Source of the DNA: an uncultured Bacteriovorax sp.
Lineage (GTDB): Bacteria; Bdellovibrionota; Bacteriovoracia; Bacteriovoracales; Bacteriovoracaceae
Assembly: GCA_946480715.1 (NCBI GenBank)
Contig: CAMLKK010000084.1
Span: 1-7,733, forward strand
Direction of reading: 5' to 3'
DNA length: 7,733 bases
The notes beneath the pieces were generated by a model that worked only from the letters and a program-made list of their open reading frames with translations, searched no databases and was not told the origin of the DNA. Positions 1 through 5,849 of the stretch are shown here, piece by piece. Each line of letters opens with the position of its first letter. Positions within the stretch are counted from its first letter, which is position 1. A program made the position numbers and the translations under genes.

Positions 1-443
1 AGATGGCCTTCATTATCAATAAAGACGTTCACCGCTCTAGATGTCATAGCGACCAGAAAAAAACCTTTCTCACTCTTTTTAATTTTAATAAGGGGTTTAA
101 TGTGAAAACTGTCCGCAACTACCGTGAGATCTTGAATGGGGCTATGAGCGTGCAGATAAAAAATTTCATGGTCATGATCCATGAACACTGCAATACCTTT
201 ATCGCTCGTTTCAACAATCTCTGTTAAATCTAATTTTTTAACAGGAGCTAAGTAATCATTTACGAAGGATCTTGTATAATCTTTCAGCATGAGAAATTCA
301 GCTTTTTGTATAGAGTCTTTCCAGCGTTCATCGAACGATTTTGTCTCGAAGACGCCATTGTCCTTGTTTAAGTAAATTGATAACATCGGTGCGCCGTGTT
401 TTGCATTGAGCATGCGCATTTCATCGATGGTTATTTCTCGCAT
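1..443 (-). CDS. baeRF-type release-factor-like protein (N-terminal part, cut by window edge)
   Basis: The gene begins with ATG at 443-441 and stays open for 147 codons to the left edge, so its C-terminus is missing. An AGGAGG Shine-Dalgarno (plus-strand 448-453) lies 4 nt before the ATG and fixes the start. Three stretches resemble the bacterial relatives of archaeo-eukaryotic release factor eRF1 (baeRF families): 'APMLSIYLN' at residues 18-26, 'VADSFHIKPLIKI' at 109-121, and 'GFFLVAMTSRAVNVFID' at 127-143. The last two match the family's typical pattern of a 'D-x-F-H-x-KPL' segment followed by a strand that reads like 'YVLALSQ-x-V-x-L'. Such proteins are cytoplasmic and are proposed to act at the ribosome, in rescue or stalling, but few have been tested. 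I cannot assign the subfamily, because the distinguishing region lies outside the window. The gene is divergent from the LysR gene, with a 135-bp gap. Confidence 0.68.
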   Translation of the reverse strand, partial: MREITIDEMRMLNAKHGAPMLSIYLNKDNGVFETKSFDERWKDSIQKAEFLMLKDYTRSFVNDYLAPVKKLDLTEIVETSDKGIAVFMDHDHEIFYLHAHSPIQDLTVVADSFHIKPLIKIKKSEKGFFLVAMTSRAVNVFIDNEGH

Positions 444-471
444 AAATCCTCCTATGGATTACGTTACGCCT

Positions 472-500
472 ATAATACGACACAGCTTGATTATTAAAAA
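472..500 (-). promoter_or_regulatory. Possible promoter for the baeRF-type gene
   Basis: On the minus strand, TATTAT (472-477) sits 17 bp downstream of TTTTTA (495-500). The -10 is good but the -35 matches the sigma-70 consensus at only three positions. It would give a leader of about 20 nt, enough for the AGGAGG ribosome site. This is a guess based on spacing. Confidence 0.3.
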
Positions 501-578
501 ATCGATATTTCAGTAAAAATAGTTCGTTTTTTTCGATGTGTTTGTTAAGATGCTTGAGTAGCTCCAGGGAGAATCTCA

Positions 579-1454
579 ATGAAATGGTTAAACTATCACC
601 ACTTAATTTACTTTCGTGAAATCGCCAACGAGGGAAGTATTTCTAAAGCTTCTGAAAAATTACTCATTGGTCAGCCCGCATTAAGTGCCCAATTAAAACA
701 ACTTGAAGAGCAATTACAAGTTGAGCTTTTTGAAAGAAAAAACCGAAAATTAGTCCTCACGGATGCTGGAAAAGTTGCGCTTAAATACGCGAATGAAATC
801 GGTCAACTCGGGCAAGAATTAATACAAGTCATCGAGAATAAAACGTACACCAACAAAACACATTTCCGCTTAGGGGCCCTGGATAGTGTGCCTAAGCAGA
901 TCGTGTGGGAAATTGCTCAAAAGGCCCGCACATTCGGTGATTGTTTTGTCAGTATCGTTGAAGGCTCGCAAGAGGAATTAACTTCAGAACTACTTTCAAG
1001 AAGTGTTGATTGTTTCATATCGAATTATTCTGGGGACATTTCAAAAGATAAAAACATGAGCAGCAAATCTTTTGTGAAGGCCTCTGTTTCCATTTATTCT
1101 TCGAAAGAATTCCTTCACTGTAAAAACAATTTTCCCAAATCACTGAATGGCCAGCCGATGATTCTTCCTACTCACCATTCGAAACTAAGACATGACTTGG
1201 ATGATTTTTTTGATTCAAAAAAAATTAAAATTACGAGTGAATTAGAAACACAAGATACGGCCCTCATGAAAATATTTGCAAGCCAAGGGGCAGGACTTGC
1301 AGCACTACCCGATCTTGCGGCCCTCGATCTAGTGAGATCAGGTCTGCTTCATAGAATTGGAACTCTTCCTAACATCAAGGAAGAGTATTGGTTGATTGGA
1401 ACAAAACGAACAATTGATAACCCGATTGCTTCAAAACTTATGAAGTCTATTTAG
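579..1454 (+). CDS. nhaR: LysR-family transcriptional regulator, NhaR-like
   Basis: This is a 291-residue LysR-type DNA-binding regulator, a normal length for the family. The N-terminal winged helix-turn-helix spans about residues 1-62, with the recognition region 'GSISKASEKLLIGQPALSAQLKQLEE' split around 19-44 and the wing 'LFERKNRKLVLTDAG' at 50-64. The opening 'MKWLNYHHLIYF' and the C-terminal segment around 229-255 (MKIFASQGAGLAALPDL) are characteristic of the NhaR branch. In Escherichia coli that branch activates the Na+/H+ antiporter gene nhaA in response to sodium. The effector-binding domain covers about 95-291. AGGGAG at 566-571, 7 nt before the ATG, supports the start. No antiporter gene is present here, so the regulon is unknown; the gene symbol rests on family resemblance. 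Its stop overlaps the end of the convergent Alx/TerC gene by 8 bp. Confidence 0.82.
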   Translation: MKWLNYHHLIYFREIANEGSISKASEKLLIGQPALSAQLKQLEEQLQVELFERKNRKLVLTDAGKVALKYANEIGQLGQELIQVIENKTYTNKTHFRLGALDSVPKQIVWEIAQKARTFGDCFVSIVEGSQEELTSELLSRSVDCFISNYSGDISKDKNMSSKSFVKASVSIYSSKEFLHCKNNFPKSLNGQPMILPTHHSKLRHDLDDFFDSKKIKITSELETQDTALMKIFASQGAGLAALPDLAALDLVRSGLLHRIGTLPNIKEEYWLIGTKRTIDNPIASKLMKSI

Positions 1455-2370
1455 CTTCTTCTTTTTCTGGAAACATAAAAGATAGAAGAATAGAAAGTCC
1501 AATGGCCCCAAGAACGAAAGCTAGTGAATAGCTCGTTGGAATTTTATACCAATGCTCAATCAACATCTTTAATCCGATGAACACCAATACAACTGAAAGT
1601 GCGTAAGAAAGAAAGCGGCACATCTGAACGATGCCAGCGAAAGCAAAATAAAGAGATCTCAGTCCTAAAATGGCAAAGATGTTTGACGTGTAAGCAATAA
1701 AAGCATTCTTCGTAACAGAGAGTGTAGCTGGGATTGAATCAACTGCGAAAATGAGATCTGTCGATTCGATGATGAGAAGAACGAGAAACAATGGGGTCAT
1801 ATAACGAATGCCATTACGTTTTACGAAAAATTTCTCCCCCTCAAAGTGATCAATCATGCGGAAATGTTTCTTAGCAATTCGATAAATAAAATTCTTTTCA
1901 GTGTCGATATCCTCTTCTCCTGAAAAGAGCATTTTGATCCCTGTGTAAATCAAAAATGCTCCAAAGAAATACAAAATAAAATGGAACTTATTAACGAGAG
2001 AAACTCCGCCGAGAATAAAGAGAATTCTCATAACCAGAGCACCGAGAATACCCCAGAAAAGAACACGGTGCTGATAACGGGATTCCACCTTGAAGTAGCT
2101 AAAGATAATCGTCATGACAAAAATGTTATCCACACTTAAACTTTTTTCTAAAACGTAAGCTGTTAAGAATTCATAAGCGAGAACATCGCCCATGAAATGG
2201 TACACACCGTAGTTGAAAACCATTGCAAGCGAGATCCAAATTCCCGTCCAGATCAAAGATTCTTTAACGGATACCGTATGTTCTTTGCGGTGGAAAACTC
2301 CTAAATCCAATGCCAGCATAGCAAATACAAAAACGTGAAACCAAACCCACCATGAAAGTTGAACTTCCAA
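1447..2370 (-). CDS. alx: TerC/Alx-family integral membrane protein, probable metal ion (Mn2+) exporter
   Basis: This is a 307-residue polytopic membrane protein of the TerC family, close in length to E. coli Alx. Hydrophobic segments alternate through the chain, roughly at 8-25, 38-58, 66-92, 102-124, 129-150, 190-212, 226-247, 255-272 and 281-300. Both acidic family signatures are intact: 'EKSLSVDN' at 75-82 (E75, D81) and 'ESTDLIFAVDS' at 202-212 (E202, D205, D211). Between them lies a charged cytoplasmic-looking loop at about 151-186. Alx and its relatives are linked to manganese export and pH or metal stress; TerC itself was named for tellurite resistance. The start is TTG at 2370-2368, chosen because AAGGAG lies 6 nt upstream and the next in-frame ATG (codon 18) falls inside the first membrane helix. 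The gene is monocistronic and divergent from the oxygenase gene. The exact transported ion is inferred from the family. Confidence 0.88.
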   Translation of the reverse strand: MEVQLSWWVWFHVFVFAMLALDLGVFHRKEHTVSVKESLIWTGIWISLAMVFNYGVYHFMGDVLAYEFLTAYVLEKSLSVDNIFVMTIIFSYFKVESRYQHRVLFWGILGALVMRILFILGGVSLVNKFHFILYFFGAFLIYTGIKMLFSGEEDIDTEKNFIYRIAKKHFRMIDHFEGEKFFVKRNGIRYMTPLFLVLLIIESTDLIFAVDSIPATLSVTKNAFIAYTSNIFAILGLRSLYFAFAGIVQMCRFLSYALSVVLVFIGLKMLIEHWYKIPTSYSLAFVLGAIGLSILLSFMFPEKEEAK

Positions 2371-2376
2371 AGGACA

Positions 2377-2382
2377 CTCCTT
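2377..2382 (-). promoter_or_regulatory. Ribosome binding site that decides the TTG start of the Alx/TerC gene
   Basis: AAGGAG on the minus strand lies 6 nt upstream of TTG at 2370-2368. No ATG or GTG lies at a workable distance, so this site is the main evidence that translation begins at a rare TTG codon. Confidence 0.75.
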
Positions 2383-2423
2383 AATTAGTACTTTTTAAAC
2401 GTACGCTCATTGAAATCTTCCAC

Positions 2424-2452
2424 ATTATAAGCTAGGTTTTGTGCATGGACAA
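2424..2452 (-). promoter_or_regulatory. Sigma-70-type promoter for the Alx/TerC gene
   Basis: On the minus strand, TTGTCC (2447-2452) and a consensus TATAAT (2424-2429) are separated by exactly 17 bp. Transcription would start near 2417 and give a leader of about 47 nt. The -35 lies inside the first codons of the divergent oxygenase gene. The -10 overlaps the palindrome TTATAA (2425-2430), which may also serve as the -10 for the plus-strand gene. The two genes may therefore compete for one polymerase site. Confidence 0.55.
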
Positions 2453-3023
2453 AGAAATACTCATTGATCAGCTCATAGAAAAAGGCTGGTTTATGACAAG
2501 GAATTTCCTCTCTTCTGAACTATGCCAAGAATTGATTCTGGATCGCCCTAGGGAGATGAAAAAAGCAGGCATTGGAAAAGGACAAAACCTTATCAATGAA
2601 TCTATTCGCAAAGATTCGATTGCCTGGCTTGATAACGACAACGGCACTTCATCACAAAAAAAATTCCTTTCAGCGATGAAAGAGCTTCAAGAGCTAGTCA
2701 ACCGCACACTCTATTTAGGCATCAAAAGTTTTGAGTTTCACTATGCTCATTATGAATCAGGCGGCTATTACAAAAAACATCTGGATCAACATCAAAATAC
2801 TAATTCTCGCGTTCTTTCATCAATCACCTATTTGAATTCACCTCAAAGTGGAGGCGAACTCGTGATTTACAAACGTGATGAGCCAGACGTTATTGAAACA
2901 AAAATTAAACCAGAAGCAGGAACAATGGTATGCTTTTTAAGTGATAAAATTTATCACGAAGTTCTTGAGACAATGGATGACCGCTACTCCCTCACGGGAT
3001 GGTTTCGCACGGATGTTGAATAA
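2445..3023 (+). CDS. Fe(II)/2-oxoglutarate-dependent oxygenase, SM-20/PPHD-like prolyl hydroxylase
   Basis: This 192-residue protein has the full active site of a prolyl-4-hydroxylase-type dioxygenase. The H-x-D iron pair is in 'YKKHLDQH' (H112, D114), the distal iron histidine in 'IYHEV' (H171), and the 2-oxoglutarate arginine in 'RYSLTGWFR' (R180). The N-terminal half carries the SM-20/EglN-type pattern: 'AGIGKGQ' around 41-47, then 'IRKDSIAWLD' at 54-63. Those motifs put it near human PHD2 and the Pseudomonas hydroxylase PPHD, which modifies a proline in elongation factor EF-Tu. The enzyme class is secure, but an EF-Tu target here is only an inference. I chose ATG 2445 because an in-frame TTG at 2439 would leave only 2 nt to the nearest purine-rich stretch, whereas TAGG at 2433-2436 sits 8 nt before the ATG. 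The gene is cytoplasmic and runs directly into the acyltransferase gene. Confidence 0.85.
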   Translation: MDKEILIDQLIEKGWFMTRNFLSSELCQELILDRPREMKKAGIGKGQNLINESIRKDSIAWLDNDNGTSSQKKFLSAMKELQELVNRTLYLGIKSFEFHYAHYESGGYYKKHLDQHQNTNSRVLSSITYLNSPQSGGELVIYKRDEPDVIETKIKPEAGTMVCFLSDKIYHEVLETMDDRYSLTGWFRTDVE

Positions 3024-3695
3024 GTGAAAATTAGAATCATTTCAGAAATTCTCTACCTTTTTATTCGTCTCCTGAATTTCACTTATCGCTATCAGTTTAT
3101 TGGAAAAGAGAATAAGGAATTAGCAAAAAGTAAAAGTCCAGTTGGGAGTTACATCTATGCTTGCTGGCATCAGAATCTCATTGGGACAATGCTCTCCCAC
3201 TCGACCGGGGAAGAAAGATACACCATGGTTGTTTCTGAATCAAAAGATGGTGAACTGGTTGCAGTGACATGTGAGAAGTTCGGCCACAAGCCGGTTAGAG
3301 GAAGCTCTACTCGTGGCGGAAAAAAAGCCGTTATTGAAATCGTTAAAAAATTAAAAAGCGGACTGCCTGGAGCAATTACGGTTGATGGACCGAAAGGACC
3401 ATCAAAGATCGTAAAACCGGGAATCGTTGAAATCGCAAAATTAGCAAAAGTACCAATAGTACCTCTCTCTGCTTATGCGACAAACTATTGGACCTTCACA
3501 AAAAGCTGGGATCAATTTCGTGTTCCAAAGCCATTCACTAAAATCATCATCGTCATAGGTGAGCCAATTGTCGTAGACGAAAATATCTCTCGTGATGATT
3601 TTGATAGCATGTTAGTTCATGTTGCTCAGAAAATTTGCGATGGAGAAACAGTTGCTCTTAATGCAATTCATCCGCAAGCGTCTTCTGGCAATTAA
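3024..3695 (+). CDS. DUF374 family lysophospholipid/lipid A-type acyltransferase
   Basis: This 223-residue protein belongs to DUF374, a branch of the acyltransferases that transfer fatty acyl chains to envelope lipids. A hydrophobic N-terminal segment (about 4-20) suggests inner-membrane attachment. Family motifs appear in order: 'ACWHQNLI' at 46-53 with candidate catalytic H49; 'SESKDGELVA' at 71-80; 'RGSSTRGG' at 92-99; 'ITVDGPKGP' at 118-126; and 'VPIVPLSA' at 143-150. The acceptor is unknown; epsilonproteobacterial relatives have been linked to late lipid A acylation, so lipid A is a reasonable guess. The GTG start (3024-3026) follows the oxygenase stop codon with no spacer and has no evident Shine-Dalgarno of its own, so translation is probably coupled to the upstream gene. 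The last 38 bp overlap the end of the convergent secreted-protein gene, where the C-terminal residues look poorly conserved. Confidence 0.83.
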   Translation: MKIRIISEILYLFIRLLNFTYRYQFIGKENKELAKSKSPVGSYIYACWHQNLIGTMLSHSTGEERYTMVVSESKDGELVAVTCEKFGHKPVRGSSTRGGKKAVIEIVKKLKSGLPGAITVDGPKGPSKIVKPGIVEIAKLAKVPIVPLSAYATNYWTFTKSWDQFRVPKPFTKIIIVIGEPIVVDENISRDDFDSMLVHVAQKICDGETVALNAIHPQASSGN

Positions 3696-5640
3696 CTCGA
3701 TCATAAATTTCTTGTATTAGTCGAGCTTCGATTTTTGCATTCGTCACATCCAACATGGCCCTACCGATATAAGTTCCACCTAAGAATGATCTTTGAAGAT
3801 AAGTTGCTTCCTCTGTTGGATCGATGGCTTCACCTTTAATTTTTCTCACAGCGAGGACCGCTGATTTATAGTGACGCTGAATACGCTCTATTGAATTAAC
3901 CGCATTACCGCTATTACGTTCTTCATTTAATTCACGGTTATAATGATTTTTTGCATCAGTGTGAATGATATCTTTATTCGTCACGATAAAATCAAAACCT
4001 TCTTGAACAATGCTGTCTGCATTTTTATATAGAAGTCTCAATCGCTGAGCATCCTGACATAAGTAAGAAAGTGAAACTTTCTCGGGTTTATTTTTAGTGA
4101 TGATATCGCTATAGTTAGTTCTGAATCGTGTCGCTTTTTCGGCGAACTCTTTCGATTCATCGCTACTTCTTAAAGTTGCATATTTAAGGAATTTCTCTCC
4201 CCACTCTCCATAGATCTGAGTAGAGATATTTTTGTGGTTATCTAAAATGGCGACTAAATTTTCCGAACCATCATCGAGGCCTGAATACTCAGCAGGAGAA
4301 ACAATGTTACCCAAGCGTGTCTGAACTTTATTCAACTCAACGAGTTTGTTCACCAGTTCGGCTTTTTTCTTATCCAGTGCGGCTGCAGCTTCTTTTTTAA
4401 CTTTTACACTTCCTTCTGCTAATTTTACTTCTTTTTTAGCAATATCATCGTTGATACGAATGATATGGAAGAGGATTTTAGCTCTGATATTATCATTGAA
4501 TTCTTTCGCAGAAAGATTCAAAGTCTCGGTGAAGGCAGATTCATTAAGCGAATCAAAAATTTTCATTTCATTTAAAAATAGCGAGTCAAGCATTGGAATT
4601 GAACTTAATCCCAGACTTTTGTAAAACGAGAATTGAGTCACCAGGACGTCATAGTCTTGAGCTAATTTGGACATCATTAGAAGTTTTTGAGTTTCCGAAG
4701 GAATTTCAGTCGCTGTAATTCCAGATAACATGTATCCGTGAATGCGATTTAGTGTTTTCTTAAAGTCGTTGAGGTTACCGATTTTATCATTGAATTCCTT
4801 ACGATCCATTTCTTCATGCGTTTTAGAGAGATTTGTTGTCTCATCTTCAATTCGTTTAATTTCTTTGCTCACTGATTCGGTAATAACTTTGATATCGCGG
4901 AAATCTTCTCTGGAAGAATTTGTTTCTAAATCAAAAACGCCATTCAAATCAAGTTCACGACGGATTTCATAAAATGAACAATTTAATTTGATGAATGACT
5001 GACGATCAGCTGTTTTATCAAAATCGAATCTTTGTTTAAAAATGAGATCAATAAGTCTCAATGCAGATGAAACAAGAAATCCGGCGCCCGCAACCACAAG
5101 CCCAAGCTCATTACCTGCGAGAACTCCAAGTTGAGTTGAATCGTAAATAAGATCGGCAGTCATTTCTAAGACTCGGCCATCATCCATATTACACTGGTTC
5201 TTTTTGAACATTGTTGTGATGTTAGAAAACAATGCTGAAAATTTTAAACCACTTAAAGATGAAGTTGAATTTGAAGATGTTGTAGACGAACCGTTTATTT
5301 GATTTAGTAAATTTCCAACCGAATTGGAAGAATTAGAAACCATGTTTTTATTTTTTAATTCTTCCTGAATCTCTTTGATCGACGTTAAGACTTCACTCAT
5401 CTTATCGTTTTCTTTGTTCATACAATTACTTTTCAGAATGCCTTTAATAGCTTCTGTCTTAGCAATAAGATCTGAAAACTTTTTAGAAGCTAATGGACAC
5501 GATTTAGGTTTTTCATAAGATGTGTTGTATTTTTTGATGAGATAATCTGCACGTTTCATATCGATCTCTTGAGCAAAAGCTGCCCAAGGAGAAACGGCCA
5601 TAACCAGTGCGATTAAAGATGCAATCATGAGATGAAGCAT
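3658..5640 (-). CDS. Large secreted helical protein of unknown function
   Basis: I do not recognise a named family. The chosen start is ATG 5640, preceded by a modest GAGG at a 5-nt spacing, giving 660 residues. Residues 1-23 form a signal peptide ending 'PWAAFA' before Q24, so the protein should enter the periplasm or be exported. The mature chain is mostly predicted helix with charged, coiled-coil-like stretches (about 76-100, 247-285, 395-445). A Ser/Asn/Thr-rich linker lies at about 101-131. A glycine-rich hydrophobic stretch (about 171-201) could be a membrane segment or buried hairpin. Six cysteines (C48, C73, C150, C221, C528, C651) would allow three disulfides. From memory, predatory Bdellovibrionota encode similar signal-peptide proteins with a central hydrophobic patch, but I cannot verify homology. 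The reading frame also extends upstream to a TTG at 5685, which would spoil the signal peptide. It is transcribed alone. Confidence 0.75.
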   Translation of the reverse strand: MLHLMIASLIALVMAVSPWAAFAQEIDMKRADYLIKKYNTSYEKPKSCPLASKKFSDLIAKTEAIKGILKSNCMNKENDKMSEVLTSIKEIQEELKNKNMVSNSSNSVGNLLNQINGSSTTSSNSTSSLSGLKFSALFSNITTMFKKNQCNMDDGRVLEMTADLIYDSTQLGVLAGNELGLVVAGAGFLVSSALRLIDLIFKQRFDFDKTADRQSFIKLNCSFYEIRRELDLNGVFDLETNSSREDFRDIKVITESVSKEIKRIEDETTNLSKTHEEMDRKEFNDKIGNLNDFKKTLNRIHGYMLSGITATEIPSETQKLLMMSKLAQDYDVLVTQFSFYKSLGLSSIPMLDSLFLNEMKIFDSLNESAFTETLNLSAKEFNDNIRAKILFHIIRINDDIAKKEVKLAEGSVKVKKEAAAALDKKKAELVNKLVELNKVQTRLGNIVSPAEYSGLDDGSENLVAILDNHKNISTQIYGEWGEKFLKYATLRSSDESKEFAEKATRFRTNYSDIITKNKPEKVSLSYLCQDAQRLRLLYKNADSIVQEGFDFIVTNKDIIHTDAKNHYNRELNEERNSGNAVNSIERIQRHYKSAVLAVRKIKGEAIDPTEEATYLQRSFLGGTYIGRAMLDVTNAKIEARLIQEIYDRVNCQKTLADELH

Positions 5641-5692
5641 AAAGGCCTCGCCAAAAAAACAATAATAGTAATGCAAAATGAGCAACTTTCAT
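5513..5692 (-). other. Out-of-frame 59-codon ORF with strong ribosome site overlapping the secreted-protein start
   Basis: ATG at 5692-5690 is preceded by AAGGA (5699-5703) with a 6-nt gap, a stronger initiation signal than that of the long gene 52 bp downstream. It encodes a signal-peptide-like start, 'MKVAHFALLLLFFWRGLYA', then runs in the other frame over the first 42 codons of the 660-residue gene and stops with TGA at 5515-5513. It may be a translated leader, a small secreted protein, or the true start of the long gene separated from it by one base in a run of seven T (5653-5659). It may also be chance. The peptide after residue 20 looks like out-of-frame sequence. Confidence 0.35.
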
Positions 5693-5769
5693 GCCTTATC
5701 CTTCCTGAATACTTTCAAGCTCTAAGCTGCGCTAAAATTTTCGGGCCGTAAGGAGTTCGTACACTCTAC

Positions 5770-5805
5770 TGTCTAACTTTTAGACACTTTTGTTTGAGAC
5801 AAAAG
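5770..5805. repeat. Two abutting perfect inverted repeats (operator or RNA hairpin pair)
   Basis: TGTCTAA (5770-5776) and TTAGACA (5780-5786) form a perfect 7-bp inverted repeat with a 3-nt centre. It is followed immediately by CTTTTGT (5787-5793) and ACAAAAG (5799-5805), another perfect 7-bp repeat with a 5-nt centre. The box TGTCT(A/C)A occurs three times in 32 bp: at 5770 on the plus strand, and at 5780-5786 and 5795-5801 on the minus strand. The cluster lies 45-80 bp before the redoxin gene and 130-170 bp upstream of the divergent secreted-protein gene. That position fits a regulator site controlling either or both. No downstream T-run makes it look like a terminator. Confidence 0.5.
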
Positions 5806-5837
5806 GCGATTATCCTAATGGTGGCTAGTCATTATTC

Positions 5838-5843
5838 AGGAGG
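5838..5843 (+). promoter_or_regulatory. Consensus ribosome binding site of the redoxin gene
   Basis: AGGAGG lies 6 nt before the ATG at 5850. It is a full match to the Shine-Dalgarno consensus and suggests high translation of the downstream gene. Confidence 0.7.
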
Positions 5844-5849
5844 AATCAA

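Noticed and set aside
3..227. Plus-strand ORF of 74 codons at the left edge
   Set aside because: It lies antisense to the baeRF-type gene, which has a strong ribosome site and family motifs. The plus-strand protein is low in recognisable structure and has no ribosome site.
471..476. Perfect TATAAT on the plus strand upstream of the LysR gene
   Set aside because: The sequence 17 bp upstream is CCTCCT, the complement of the baeRF ribosome site, so no -35 is present. I could not find a convincing promoter for the LysR gene.
2439..2444. Extending the oxygenase start to TTG 2439
   Set aside because: It leaves only 2 nt to the nearest purine-rich stretch; ATG 2445 has TAGG at an 8-nt distance.
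4346..4972. Plus-strand ORFs of 92 and 76 codons (4346-4624, 4742-4972)
   Set aside because: They are Ser/Leu/Phe-rich antisense shadows of the helical secreted-protein gene, with no start signals.
5641..5685. TTG-initiated 15-residue extension of the secreted protein
   Set aside because: It adds aromatic residues ahead of a good signal peptide and has no ribosome site at the right distance from TTG 5685.
5805..5812. GGCGATTA resembling a sigma-28 (flagellar) -10 element
   Set aside because: Six of eight positions match, but the region 11 bp upstream has no resemblance to the sigma-28 -35.
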